From assembly GCA_026418015.1 (NCBI GenBank), contig JAOACE010000020.1, positions 124,001 to 188,000 of the forward strand: a stretch of 64,000 nucleotides of DNA. Reading direction: 5' to 3'. The stretch comes from Leptospiraceae bacterium. Lineage in GTDB: Bacteria > Spirochaetota > Leptospiria > Leptospirales > Leptonemataceae. The position numbers and the translations under genes are program-made. Shown here piece after piece: positions 52,341 through 61,144 of this stretch. Position 1 is the stretch's first letter. Each line of letters opens with the position of its first letter. The notes under the pieces are model-generated. The model searched no databases, was not told where the DNA came from, and was given only the letters and a program-made list of their open reading frames with translations.

Positions 52341-54145
52341 ATTTTTGCTTTAAATTTAAACTTTTTTGATATTGGTTCATATTCTATGTAATCTTTTAGA
52401 GATACATAAAAATCTTGGTAGATTAAACAAACCTCTCCAATGTGTTCTTCTAAAAATTTTTTTAATGGCAAATCTTCTTTAAAGATGGGCAATACATGAA
52501 AAGGCTTCTCGACTTCTCCTTTAAACAATATCGAAGGAAAACTTAAACCATTATTATAAAAAAAATTGATTTTTGTAATAATAGAAAAATCTACAAACAA
52601 ATTTTCTAATAGATACTGAAAGCTTACAATAAATGTATCTCTGTCATCGACAGATAACGACTGTAAATTAGAAAGATGATTTTGATTGATTCCTAATGTT
52701 AAAATCAGTTCCAACATTTTTTGTATATCTTCTTTGTGTAATAGATAAGATTTTACCAATTGTAATACTGGAATCTGTATGTTTAATAAGTTTAACCTTT
52801 TGGCACACAGATAACCAAATTGAATTAGTTCCTTTAAGGGAATTTCTTCGCGAGAATTTACTTCAATAGGATTTTTAGGAAATACTTCTTGATCAAAAAG
52901 ATCATTAAGTTTTAGGTTGAGTTTATTGTAAGTTTCTATTACAATTGCATTGACGAGTAAAATAAACCTTGTATAAACTTCGGTTAATAAATCTATTCGA
53001 TCTTTTTGTAGAGTAAAATTTTTATATGGAACAGCTATAAAAGTAGGAAATTCGTTGAATACTTTTTTTAGATTCCAATCTGTTCTAATAGCATCGTAAG
53101 AACGTCTTTCTGGATATCGAAAGATTTTTGTAATAGGGTTACCGTGCAAACTATATGATGCCCAAATCAATTCATGGAGTTCGTGATTTTCTCTTGCATA
53201 TTTTCGCGCTTCGAATAAAGCATCGCCTATGGATTTTTCGTCGAAAAGATGACGATAAAAGTTTATAGCAAAATCGATGGTTTTTTGAGAATCGGGAATA
53301 TTCCAGTTTGTTCCGATATAATTAGGAACCCCTGCTTTTAAAAATGCATTTGCTAAGCCAATATTGGATTCTTTGATGGCACTTCTACAAGCATTCAAAA
53401 AAACCAAATAGGGAGTATTGGGTAATCGTTCTATTTCTTTGCTCGATAAAACTTCGTTATTTGCTAATAAAATTCCTCCATTAGGATAATTTTCGTTATA
53501 CACCACATGACCCGCGAAATGTACAATATCATAATTTTGTATTTCTGATAAAAACTTAAATCTTGTAATGCGATCTCCCACATACATCTGAATTTCTAAT
53601 AAATCATTACTAATTTCTGTGTTTAATGTTTCGAATAAAATATGTCCTTCTTCTTGAGCATCTTCTAAATCCATCGTTGGGTTAACTAACAAAAGAATCT
53701 TTAATTTAGGTTTATCGTTTCGAATTTTTTCTTTCCACGTTCCATCAATACTCTTCCCAATACGAAATTTATCTCCTAAAAAAGACTTTCCATCATAGAG
53801 CAAATCCCAAGGAATATGTGCTAAGTTCGAATCTATATGAAAAAACAAATAACCTCCATCCAATAATCGAAGCTTTTCTATGATTTCTTCTGGAAAAAAT
53901 TCAACAAAAAATGTTTCGGAGATAACTTTTAGCTTATTGATTGTTCTTATCGATGTATCGTAATCCAAATCATTCATAGATAAAATAAAGTGATTTATAT
54001 TTATAATTTCTTTTATAAATTCTTTTATAAATTCTTTTGATATTTTATTCTTATAATGTAGATATTTTGAAGGAAAACGACTTTCTATAAGGTTAAAGAC
54101 TAAGGTATCATCGACTGTATCAATAATTATGTTAATGATTTCCAT
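52337..54145 (-). CDS. CHAT-domain (caspase-like) protein
   Basis: 602 residues. The CHAT protease core is at about 95-340 with both catalytic residues in place: His213 in VHFAGH and Cys253 in VFLNACRSA. GGYLFFHIDSNLAHIPWDLLYDG, NIGLANAFLKAGVPNYIGT and the closing WASYSLHGNP are typical CHAT landmarks. The flanks (1-95 and 350-602) are helical and unidentified; no TPR repeats or membrane segment are visible, unlike many CHAT proteins. In some systems CHAT proteases cut gasdermins or partner proteins. Here the coupled partner is a Cys-rich protein; pdxJ lies one base upstream. Confidence 0.85.
   Translation of the reverse strand: MEIINIIIDTVDDTLVFNLIESRFPSKYLHYKNKISKEFIKEFIKEIININHFILSMNDLDYDTSIRTINKLKVISETFFVEFFPEEIIEKLRLLDGGYLFFHIDSNLAHIPWDLLYDGKSFLGDKFRIGKSIDGTWKEKIRNDKPKLKILLLVNPTMDLEDAQEEGHILFETLNTEISNDLLEIQMYVGDRITRFKFLSEIQNYDIVHFAGHVVYNENYPNGGILLANNEVLSSKEIERLPNTPYLVFLNACRSAIKESNIGLANAFLKAGVPNYIGTNWNIPDSQKTIDFAINFYRHLFDEKSIGDALFEARKYARENHELHELIWASYSLHGNPITKIFRYPERRSYDAIRTDWNLKKVFNEFPTFIAVPYKNFTLQKDRIDLLTEVYTRFILLVNAIVIETYNKLNLKLNDLFDQEVFPKNPIEVNSREEIPLKELIQFGYLCAKRLNLLNIQIPVLQLVKSYLLHKEDIQKMLELILTLGINQNHLSNLQSLSVDDRDTFIVSFQYLLENLFVDFSIITKINFFYNNGLSFPSILFKGEVEKPFHVLPIFKEDLPLKKFLEEHIGEVCLIYQDFYVSLKDYIEYEPISKKFKFKAKI
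54008..54038. repeat. 12-bp tandem repeat inside the CHAT gene
   Basis: TTCTTTTATAAA twice in a row (54008-54019, 54020-54031) plus seven bases of a third copy. On the coding strand it encodes KEFIKEFI and so keeps frame when copy number changes by one. It lies near the N-terminus. Confidence 0.8.
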
Positions 54146-54146
54146 T

Positions 54147-54875
54147 TTAAGGATTTCTTATAAGTTCAGCCATTTCTTTTATAGCTCTTTCTAACCCAAC
54201 AAATATGGATCGACTTACAATAGAATGTCCAATAGAAAATTCAGAAATCTCTGGTATTTTTGCTAATGGTCGGACATTGTGATAATGAATTCCATGTCCA
54301 GCATTCATCTGTAATCCAATACTTACACCATATTCTACGGATTCTTTTATATGGTTTAATTCTTCTTGGTATTTAGATGGATTAAACCTATCGAATAAAA
54401 CAGCATATTTCCCTGTATGAATTTCTACAGCATCTGCCCCTAATTCTTTTGCAATTTTTATTTGCTCTATAATTGGTTCTAAAAATAAACAAACTTTAAT
54501 GCTTTGCCTTTTTAATTCTTGAATAATAGATAAAATCTTTTTTTGATCTTTTGTTAGGTCTAAACCACCTTCTGTGGTAATTTCCATCCTACGCTCTGGT
54601 ACTAACGTTACTGCATCTGGTTTATTTCTAGTAGCTATTTCTAGCATCTCCTCTGTTGGTGCCATCTCTAACGTTAAAGGCAAGAGGGTAATATTTCTAA
54701 TGATCTCTAAATCTCTATCTTTTATGTGTCTTCTATCTTCGCGTAAATGTAAAGTAATCCCATCAGCACCAGCAACTTCGCATATTCCAGCTGCTGTTGT
54801 GATGGATGGATAACTTGTTTTTCTTGCTTCCCTTAATGTTGCAATGTGATCTAAATTTACAGATAAACTTCTCAT
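54147..54875 (-). CDS. pdxJ: Pyridoxine 5'-phosphate synthase
   Basis: Condenses 1-deoxyxylulose 5-phosphate with 3-amino-2-oxopropyl phosphate to pyridoxine 5'-phosphate in DXP-dependent vitamin B6 synthesis. 242 residues. It has SVNLDHIATLREARK, ADGITLHLREDRRHIKDRD, LEMAPTEEML, TLVPERR, GADAVEIHTG and NAGHGIHYHNV with FSIGHSIVSRSIF, all family landmarks. Normal length. It heads the five-gene minus-strand chain that continues into the CHAT gene one base later. PLP-dependent TrpB2 is encoded nearby. Confidence 0.96.
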   Translation of the reverse strand: MRSLSVNLDHIATLREARKTSYPSITTAAGICEVAGADGITLHLREDRRHIKDRDLEIIRNITLLPLTLEMAPTEEMLEIATRNKPDAVTLVPERRMEITTEGGLDLTKDQKKILSIIQELKRQSIKVCLFLEPIIEQIKIAKELGADAVEIHTGKYAVLFDRFNPSKYQEELNHIKESVEYGVSIGLQMNAGHGIHYHNVRPLAKIPEISEFSIGHSIVSRSIFVGLERAIKEMAELIRNP

Positions 54876-54880
54876 AACCT

Positions 54881-55738
54881 CTAAGAATTTAATAATATCT
54901 TTTCTAGTAAACTTTTTTGTTTTTCCTTAATTTTTACAATTAACAATGGTAAGCTATGAATGTTTACCATTTGCATTGTGCTACTTCCTACATACAAGAA
55001 GTCTAATTTACTACTTGCCCCTTGGGAACCAAATATAACCAAATCTGTTTTTTCTGCTGCAGCTATATTAAGAATTTCTGGAACAACATTTTTATGTTTA
55101 TAAACAGAGTGAATTTCATAAGGAATAGATTCTTTTAAAAATTCCTTCATTTTTAATACAGCATTTTCTTTTAATTTATTCGAAAATTCTTCTAAGAATA
55201 ATCCCGTATAATGATATCCAACTGGCACAGCAGCAATGTGAATCAACTTTAATTGAGATTCTTTGAATATAGATTGAATATATTTTCCGTACTCTAACGC
55301 TTCTCTGGAATAATCAGAAAAATCCGTAGCTACCATAATTTTCTTTATCGTAAATTCTTCGCATTCCCCAGGGATTAATAGAATGTTACTGTTTAATTTT
55401 AGGATAAACTTGATTATATATTCATCCAATGCATTATTTTCTCTGTAATTATACATGATGGATAAATCAATATTTTCTGTTAGAATAAACTTAATAATTT
55501 CATCTTCGGAATGCTTATCAAGAAATTCGTAAGAAATAGTTAGATTTTTTTGTAAATAATCTTTAATTTCTTTTTTTATGTTAAAATTGTCGAGATCGAA
55601 ATAATCATGATTCTCTGTCAATACAGCAATAAATAACTTTTCTGGCTTAATATGGGTTAAAAACTGCTGAATGACTTTTATTTCTTTTTGATAATAATCT
55701 TCTGTTAACAACAATAATATTTTTTTAAAAGCTTGCAT
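54881..55738 (-). CDS. Tandem universal stress protein
   Basis: 285 residues, two UspA folds. The first (about 1-130) lacks the nucleotide motif. The second (about 131-270) opens KKIMVATDFSDYSREALEYG and ends with the ATP-binding pattern G-x2-G-x9-G-S (VIFGSQGASSKLDFLYVGSSTMQMV) then PLLIVK. Probably an ATP-binding stress or c-di-AMP-type signalling protein. GAGGA precedes the ATG. An 8-bp inverted repeat sits directly upstream in the leader. Confidence 0.88.
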   Translation of the reverse strand: MQAFKKILLLLTEDYYQKEIKVIQQFLTHIKPEKLFIAVLTENHDYFDLDNFNIKKEIKDYLQKNLTISYEFLDKHSEDEIIKFILTENIDLSIMYNYRENNALDEYIIKFILKLNSNILLIPGECEEFTIKKIMVATDFSDYSREALEYGKYIQSIFKESQLKLIHIAAVPVGYHYTGLFLEEFSNKLKENAVLKMKEFLKESIPYEIHSVYKHKNVVPEILNIAAAEKTDLVIFGSQGASSKLDFLYVGSSTMQMVNIHSLPLLIVKIKEKQKSLLEKILLNS

Positions 55739-55749
55739 AAAATCCTCTT

Positions 55750-55770
55750 AATGATAACTTTTTTATCATT
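55750..55770. promoter_or_regulatory. 8-bp inverted repeat in the usp leader
   Basis: AATGATAA and TTATCATT, exact reverse complements around a 5-base CTTTT spacer, 12 bases before the usp ATG and directly before its GAGGA ribosome site. It may be an operator or an mRNA hairpin controlling translation. Confidence 0.4.
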
Positions 55771-55844
55771 CTATAAAATTGCAATTAAAAAAGTTAAAGA
55801 AAATTTATTGTTATTGGATTTTATTAAAAACTAGATGAATGATT

Positions 55845-55883
55845 AAAAAAAATATCAGGAAATCGCAAAGGCGAAATCCTGAT
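55845..55883 (-). terminator. Intrinsic terminator of pckA
   Basis: ATCAGGA (55854-55860) pairs with TCCTGAT (55877-55883) and TCGC (55863-55866) with GCGA (55871-55874), with a 2x2 internal loop. On the minus strand the stem is followed by AT and then eight T's (from 55852 down to 55845). Confidence 0.82.
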
Positions 55884-55896
55884 CGATCTTTATGAA

Positions 55897-57486
55897 TTAA
55901 ACCTTAGGACCGTATGCACTATAATCGAATTCTGAACCTGGACCAGTATATTGTTTAAAGTTTTCTACGAACATTTTTGCTAATTTTAACCTTTGCTCTT
56001 CGTATGCTTTTTTATCTGACCAAGTTTCCCATGGATGTAGAACAGATTTATCATAATCATGCAATCTATTGGGAATGTGTAAATTCATTACTGGATCATA
56101 AGTGTAATCATCGTGGTCAAGAGAACCATCAAAAATACCATCTAAGATAGAACGCGTTAGTTTTATTGGCATTCTTTTACCAATTCCATATGGACCACCT
56201 GCCCATCCTGTATTTACAAGCCAAGCGCGAACTTTGTGCTTGTTGATTTTTTCACCGAGTAATTTCGCGTATTTTGTTGGATGTAAAGGTAAGAATGCAG
56301 CACCAAAACAAGCAGAGAATGTTGCTACAGGTTCTTTAATACCTCTTTCTGTTCCAGCTACTTTTGCTGTATATCCTGATAAAAAGTGATACATAGCTTG
56401 TTCTGTCGTTAATCTTGCAACGGGAGGTAATACACCGAAAGCATCTGCTGTTAAGAAAATAATATTGGTAGGATGAGGACCAATCCCGCTATCTACTCGG
56501 TTGTCAATATGAAAAATGGGATAACTTACCCGAGTATTTTCTGTTTTAGAAGCATCGGAAAAATCTACACTTCCGTCTGGTCTAATAACAACATTTTCGA
56601 GTAATGCATTTCTTTTGATAGCAGCATAAATTTGCGGTTCATCATCAGGATTTAAATTTATACATTTTGCATAACATCCACCTTCTAAATTCCAAATACC
56701 ATAATCGTCCCAACCATGCTCGTCGTCCCCAATTAATGGTCTTTTGGGATCTGTGGATAGCGTAGTCTTACCTGTACCACTTAAACCAAAGAATAATGCT
56801 GTATCTCCTTTATTTTTGTCCATATTAGCAGAGCAATGCATGGTTAAAATACCTTCTAGTGGTTTATAATAATTCATCACAGAAAAGATGCCCTTTTTCA
56901 TTTCTCCACCATATTGGGTACCTCCAATAATTTGGATCTTTCTTCCCAAATGAAAGATAACAAAAGCCTCTGAATGTAATCCCAATTCTTTCCAATCAGG
57001 TGCAGTATAACCAGATGCATTAATTATGGTGAATTCGGGTTCTCCAAAATTTTCTAATTCTTCTTTAGTGGGGCGAATAAACATATTTGTAGCAAAATGA
57101 TGTTGCCATGCTTTCTCGGTAATGACTCTTAATGACATTCTAGTTTCTTTACGAGCACCAACAAAGCCATCAAAAACGTATAAAGGCTTTCCGCTCAAAT
57201 ATTCCATACAGCGTTCAAGAAGAATGTCGAAGGTTTTTTCGGAAATAGGTTGGTTGATTTTACCCCACCAAATATTCTTTTCGCTACTGGATTCTTTAAC
57301 AAAAAATTTATCGTTAGGAGAACGACCTGTATAAATACCTGTATCAACGGACATTGCACCTAAATTTGTTAAAACAGTTTCTCCGTTTCTTTTTTCGTGC
57401 TCGAAAATCTCATCATAACTAAGATTTCTATATATTACCGGTGTATTTTTAATATTTAACAGTTTCTGGATAGTGTTTGTACTCAT
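55897..57486 (-). CDS. pckA: Phosphoenolpyruvate carboxykinase (ATP)
   Basis: Converts oxaloacetate and ATP to PEP, ADP and CO2, the entry to gluconeogenesis. 529 residues. It has TGRSPNDKF near 53, [19 protein letters not shown], the P-loop [14 protein letters not shown] near 230-243, [11 protein letters not shown] (Mn/Mg site), [16 protein letters not shown], and [10 protein letters not shown] toward the C-terminus. This is the ATP-type, not the GTP-type. AGGAG precedes the ATG. A clear intrinsic terminator follows. A plausible minus-strand promoter lies in the ~168-bp gap to trpB2, but only the -35 (TTGACT) is convincing. Confidence 0.97.
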   Translation of the reverse strand: MSTNTIQKLLNIKNTPVIYRNLSYDEIFEHEKRNGETVLTNLGAMSVDTGIYTGRSPNDKFFVKESSSEKNIWWGKINQPISEKTFDILLERCMEYLSGKPLYVFDGFVGARKETRMSLRVITEKAWQHHFATNMFIRPTKEELENFGEPEFTIINASGYTAPDWKELGLHSEAFVIFHLGRKIQIIGGTQYGGEMKKGIFSVMNYYKPLEGILTMHCSANMDKNKGDTALFFGLSGTGKTTLSTDPKRPLIGDDEHGWDDYGIWNLEGGCYAKCINLNPDDEPQIYAAIKRNALLENVVIRPDGSVDFSDASKTENTRVSYPIFHIDNRVDSGIGPHPTNIIFLTADAFGVLPPVARLTTEQAMYHFLSGYTAKVAGTERGIKEPVATFSACFGAAFLPLHPTKYAKLLGEKINKHKVRAWLVNTGWAGGPYGIGKRMPIKLTRSILDGIFDGSLDHDDYTYDPVMNLHIPNRLHDYDKSVLHPWETWSDKKAYEEQRLKLAKMFVENFKQYTGPGSEFDYSAYGPKV

Positions 57487-57609
57487 AATCTACTCCTTGA
57501 CATTGTGTAAAAAAATTAATTTAAAATAGTTAAAACTAAATAATTAAAATTTATTACTAAGTCAAGAGATTTCTATCAATTCTTAAGTTTTTTTGAGTTT
57601 AAAGTGAAT

Positions 57610-57642
57610 AAAAACCACAGAGATTTTTAAAAACTCTCTGTG
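57610..57642 (-). terminator. Intrinsic terminator of the TrpB2 gene
   Basis: CACAGAGA (57616-57623 on the + strand read) pairs with TCTCTGTG (57635-57642) around an 11-base loop. On the minus strand the stem is followed by G and five T's (57614-57610). Confidence 0.72.
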
Positions 57643-57655
57643 ATGATAAATTTAT

Positions 57656-59023
57656 TTATACATTGATCTTTTCTAAGTTTTTTTGTATTTCTTCGTCGGT
57701 TAGTTCATAATCTTCTAATTGACCATTCAAATAAGCTTCATAAGCAGATAAATCTAAATGTCCGTGTCCAGAAAGATTAAAGCAGATTACTTTTTCTTGG
57801 TTATTTTCTCTACACTGAATTGCTTCTTGAATTGCTGCATGCACAGCATGGGTAGATTCTGGTGCAGGGATTATTCCTTGTAATTTTGCAAATTCAACAG
57901 CAGATTTAAAACATTCATTTTGATAATATGCTTTCGCTTGTATATAACCATCTAACAGCAATTGACTTACCAAAGGAGCTGCACCATGATATCTTAAACC
58001 ACCAGCGTGAATTGGACTTGGAACAAAATTATGTCCAAGTGTATGCATAGGCATCAATGGTGTCATACCTACGGTATCGCCAAAATCATAAGTGAATTTA
58101 CCTCTTGTTAGGGTTGGACATGCTGCTGGCTCAACTGCAATCACTTTGATTTTTTCATTTTTTGTTAATGCATCTTCTAAGAATGGGAATACAAATCCAG
58201 CAAAGTTAGAACCTCCACCAACCGAACCAATCAATACATCTGGCTTAATCCCTAATTTTTCGAACTGTTTTTTTGCCTCTAACCCAATAATAGTCTGATG
58301 CAGTAAAACAAAATTTAAAACAGAACCCAAAGAATACTTTGTTTTTTCGTCTTTTACTGCAACCTCAATTGCTTCGGAAATAGCAATGCCTAAGGAACCA
58401 GGAGAATTGGAATGTTCACTTAAAATCTTTCTACCTGCTTCTGTTAGGTTCGATGGCGAAGGAATTACCTTTGCACCAAACATTTGCATCATAGTTTTTC
58501 TGTAAGGCTTTTGATGGTAAGAAACTTTCACCATATAGATTTCGCATTCTAAATCAAACAAAGAACATGCATAAGCTAATGAGGATCCCCATTGTCCAGC
58601 ACCAGTTTCTGTGGTAATTTTTTTTACACCTTCTTTTTTGTTGTAATAAGCCTGAGCGATGGCTGAATTTGGTTTGTGTGAACCTGTTGGAGAAACCCCT
58701 TCGTATTTATAATATATTTTTGCTGGTGTATTTAGATATTTTTCTAATCGTCTAGCACGGATGAGAGGTGTTGGTCTCCAAATTCTATAAATATCCAATA
58801 CTTCGCCAGGTATATTGATCCATTTTTCTCTACTCATCTCTTGCTCGATTAAAGATACTGGGAATAAAGGCATCATATCTTCTAGCGTTATTGGTTGTTT
58901 TGTTGCAGGATGAAGTGGTGGTTTTAGGGGATTCTTTATATCCGCTTGGATATTATACCAACTATCGGGTATTTCTTTTTGATCTAACACATGGATATAT
59001 TTCTCTTCTTCTAAAAGATTCAT
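57656..59023 (-). CDS. trpB2: TrpB2-type tryptophan synthase beta-like enzyme
   Basis: PLP enzyme, 455 residues. The Schiff-base lysine is in GSHKPNSA (Lys117), [17 protein letters not shown] follows, then the phosphate-binding [12 protein letters not shown], and [14 protein letters not shown] near the end. The extra N-terminal ~50 residues and LIEQEMS motif mark the TrpB2 branch, which makes tryptophan from serine and indole or serine derivatives without a TrpA partner. No trp operon genes are near. It may be a salvage enzyme for indole rather than the main pathway enzyme. Confidence 0.92.
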   Translation of the reverse strand: MNLLEEEKYIHVLDQKEIPDSWYNIQADIKNPLKPPLHPATKQPITLEDMMPLFPVSLIEQEMSREKWINIPGEVLDIYRIWRPTPLIRARRLEKYLNTPAKIYYKYEGVSPTGSHKPNSAIAQAYYNKKEGVKKITTETGAGQWGSSLAYACSLFDLECEIYMVKVSYHQKPYRKTMMQMFGAKVIPSPSNLTEAGRKILSEHSNSPGSLGIAISEAIEVAVKDEKTKYSLGSVLNFVLLHQTIIGLEAKKQFEKLGIKPDVLIGSVGGGSNFAGFVFPFLEDALTKNEKIKVIAVEPAACPTLTRGKFTYDFGDTVGMTPLMPMHTLGHNFVPSPIHAGGLRYHGAAPLVSQLLLDGYIQAKAYYQNECFKSAVEFAKLQGIIPAPESTHAVHAAIQEAIQCRENNQEKVICFNLSGHGHLDLSAYEAYLNGQLEDYELTDEEIQKNLEKINV

Positions 59024-59096
59024 AATATTCTCCTTTTAAGATTTAATTTTTTTAAAGATAAAACTATATTAAAATTACAATTTTATTTGTAAATCA

Positions 59097-59633
59097 TTAA
59101 TCGACTGATTCAAGTAATCTTTGTATCTTCTCGTGCTGATTTGTTTCTTCGTAAAATTTAATTAATTCGCGAATATATTGGATTTTTTTATCGGGATCCT
59201 CTTCTTGTTGTATTTTTTTTAGTAGTTCCTTTTCCAATGGATGGTTGATTTCTTTATCCTCGAAATTCTCAGTATCGGGTTTAAACGAACCACCAAAACG
59301 TTCTACGGCAGGCGAATTGAATTCATCATGGCTAGTTTTTTTTATGTTGAAAAATAAACCTATTCCTAACAATATAAAAATACTTGCAGCAATGGGAACA
59401 TACCAGAAGGTTTTATGTTTTCCGTAAAGAAGTTGTTCCGAAAACGTGGATAAAGGTTTTGATAGTTTTGTTGAAGAATTGTTTTTTTCTATTAAGTTTT
59501 GCTCTAAATCCTTTAAACGTTCTTCTAACTGCAAAAAAAACATTTCTTTTTCTGGTATAATATCTTGATTTTTTGTTTGTATATATTGTTTTAACTCTTC
59601 TAAGTAATTTTCTAAATCTTTTTTTTCATTCAT
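59097..59633 (-). CDS. Putative membrane anti-sigma factor
   Basis: 178 residues: a cytoplasmic, charged, helical N-terminus (1-74), one membrane helix (about 76-96), and a periplasmic charged tail with a helical repeat-like end (QQEEDPDKKIQYIRELIKFYEETNQ). There is no zinc HxxxCxxC motif, so it is not a classical ZAS anti-sigma. The role is inferred from the 4-bp overlap with the ECF sigma gene upstream, the usual sigma/anti-sigma arrangement, and from topology. Confidence 0.68.
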   Translation of the reverse strand: MNEKKDLENYLEELKQYIQTKNQDIIPEKEMFFLQLEERLKDLEQNLIEKNNSSTKLSKPLSTFSEQLLYGKHKTFWYVPIAASIFILLGIGLFFNIKKTSHDEFNSPAVERFGGSFKPDTENFEDKEINHPLEKELLKKIQQEEDPDKKIQYIRELIKFYEETNQHEKIQRLLESVD

Positions 59634-60229
59634 AAATCAAAAAAATCCATTACATTAAATTTTCCTTCTTTAAGGAGTTCTTTTTTTAACAATTCCTTTG
59701 CTTTGTGTAATCTACTTTTTACTGTGCCTAATCTTATCGCTTTTACTTCTGCAATTTCTTCGTAAGTTAATCCATCAAAATATCTCATGATAATCATTTC
59801 TTTATATTTATATTCTAATTTATTGATTATATAAATTAGATATTCGTAAAGCTCGCTTTGTTCTTGCTGTTGTTGAATTTTTTCTGCCGAAAAAATAGAT
59901 ATTTCTTTCTCCGCATAAGGATTAACTTCTGGATTAATATAATTCGCTTCTCTTTTTTTTGATTTAAGATGATCCAATGCTTTATTTACAACAATTCTAT
60001 AAAGCCATGTATAAATATTTGATTCTTTTTTAAATTTTGGTAATGCCAAATAAGCAGAAATAAAAGCATCTTGCAAAACATCCTTAGCCTCGTTTTTATC
60101 TTTTATTATGCTATATGCTTTAAAATATAAACGTTCATAATATGGCTTAATCAATTCGATAAAATCTGATTGACTTCCTTTTAGAACATTATCGATTAGC
60201 TGATCTTGATTTTGATTAATATTGGTCAT
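59630..60229 (-). CDS. ECF (extracytoplasmic-function) RNA polymerase sigma factor
   Basis: 199 residues with sigma regions 2 (LYFKAYSIIKDKNEAKDVLQDAFISAYLAL, then YTWLYRIVVNKALDHLKSKKRE) and 4 (YKEMIIMRYFDGLTYEEIAEVKAIRLGTVKSRLHKAKELL) and no region 3, the ECF layout. It probably responds to envelope stress through the overlapping membrane protein. The ATG at 60229 is preceded only by an A/T run with no ribosome site, so translation initiation may be weak or rely on the upstream lspA transcript. The next in-frame starts would truncate region 2. Confidence 0.93.
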   Translation of the reverse strand: MTNINQNQDQLIDNVLKGSQSDFIELIKPYYERLYFKAYSIIKDKNEAKDVLQDAFISAYLALPKFKKESNIYTWLYRIVVNKALDHLKSKKREANYINPEVNPYAEKEISIFSAEKIQQQQEQSELYEYLIYIINKLEYKYKEMIIMRYFDGLTYEEIAEVKAIRLGTVKSRLHKAKELLKKELLKEGKFNVMDFFDL

Positions 60230-60274
60230 ATTTTTTTTAAATTTTTTTTATAATTCTATGAATGTCAATAATTA

Positions 60275-60985
60275 TTATTCTTTTTTTTGTTTTATCCATT
60301 CCTCTTGGATCATTTGGAAAAACAATAACGTAATACCTATGACAATTAAACTATCAGCTAAGTTGAAAGTTGGCCATGTTTGCCACGATAAAAAAGAAAG
60401 GATTGGTATATTTTCGAATTGTTCCCAACCAAACCAAATGCACTCTACAAAATCTACAACACCGCTTATATAACCCGGTTTTGGCCCCAAAGAAAAAATC
60501 CATTCTCGTGTTTCTACGGATTTAATAAATAATTTATCGATAAAATTGCCTATTGCACCAGAAAATATTAATAGCCAAATAAGCGAATTTCCAAATTGGT
60601 CGTTTTTCCAGCGGTAGAAAAATAAAAAAATAATTGCAAAAAACGTTAGATATATACCAATTACAGGTGCGGAAGGACCAGCTCCAAAAATAAAGCGATC
60701 GTTAAAAACAAGCCTTAACTTTATGTATTTACCATCCTCTCCTAAAATTGGAATATAAGGAATTCCATCAATTAATGCATTCAAACGATAATTTCTTACA
60801 TTTTCTAATTGGTGATAAGATAAATAAAAATTTAAGTGATCTGTCATCCACTTCTTCGAAATCAAATCCAAAGAAACTAAAAAGATCAAACTAATCAACC
60901 ACCAAATGGGATAAACCTTCCCAAAAGGTTGATCAAAACGAAACCAAGAAGAATTTCCACTTTTATTTTGATTGTTCATATCCAT
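60275..60985 (-). CDS. lspA: Lipoprotein signal peptidase
   Basis: Inner-membrane aspartyl protease that cuts lipoprotein signal peptides before the lipidated Cys. 236 residues, four membrane helices. It has VSLDLISKKWM in helix I, NDRFIFGAGPSAP, SGAIGNFIDKLFI with one catalytic Asp and WPTFNLADSLIVIG with the other, and VVDFVE between. It is longer than the usual 160-170 because of an N-terminal tail and insertions after helix I and before FNLAD. It serves the lipoproteins encoded in this window (8638, 34426 and 61866 genes). Confidence 0.92.
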   Translation of the reverse strand: MDMNNQNKSGNSSWFRFDQPFGKVYPIWWLISLIFLVSLDLISKKWMTDHLNFYLSYHQLENVRNYRLNALIDGIPYIPILGEDGKYIKLRLVFNDRFIFGAGPSAPVIGIYLTFFAIIFLFFYRWKNDQFGNSLIWLLIFSGAIGNFIDKLFIKSVETREWIFSLGPKPGYISGVVDFVECIWFGWEQFENIPILSFLSWQTWPTFNLADSLIVIGITLLFFQMIQEEWIKQKKE

Positions 60986-61114
60986 AAACGAAAATTAAAA
61001 ATGGATTTTTAAGTCAATCTTTATAATCTATCATCATACAAACGTTAAAAACAAAAAAATCGAACATTTTAAAACTTTGACCGTAAAAAGACCTAAAAAA
61101 AAATGACCAAAATT

Positions 61115-61129
61115 TTGTGCACTGCACAA
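61115..61129. promoter_or_regulatory. 15-bp perfect palindrome before the lytic transglycosylase gene
   Basis: TTGTGCA-C-TGCACAA, an exact 7-1-7 dyad, ends five bases before the AAGGAAA ribosome site of the next gene. It is G+C-richer than its surroundings. Three GACC direct repeats lie just upstream (61079, 61090, 61105). It is likely an operator; as RNA the loop would be too tight for a hairpin. Confidence 0.45.
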
Positions 61130-61144
61130 TAAAAAGGAAATGAT

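Noticed and set aside
57500..57600. Minus-strand promoter for pckA (TTGACT with a downstream TATTTA)
   Set aside because: Good -35 but a poor -10; too weak to list as a feature.
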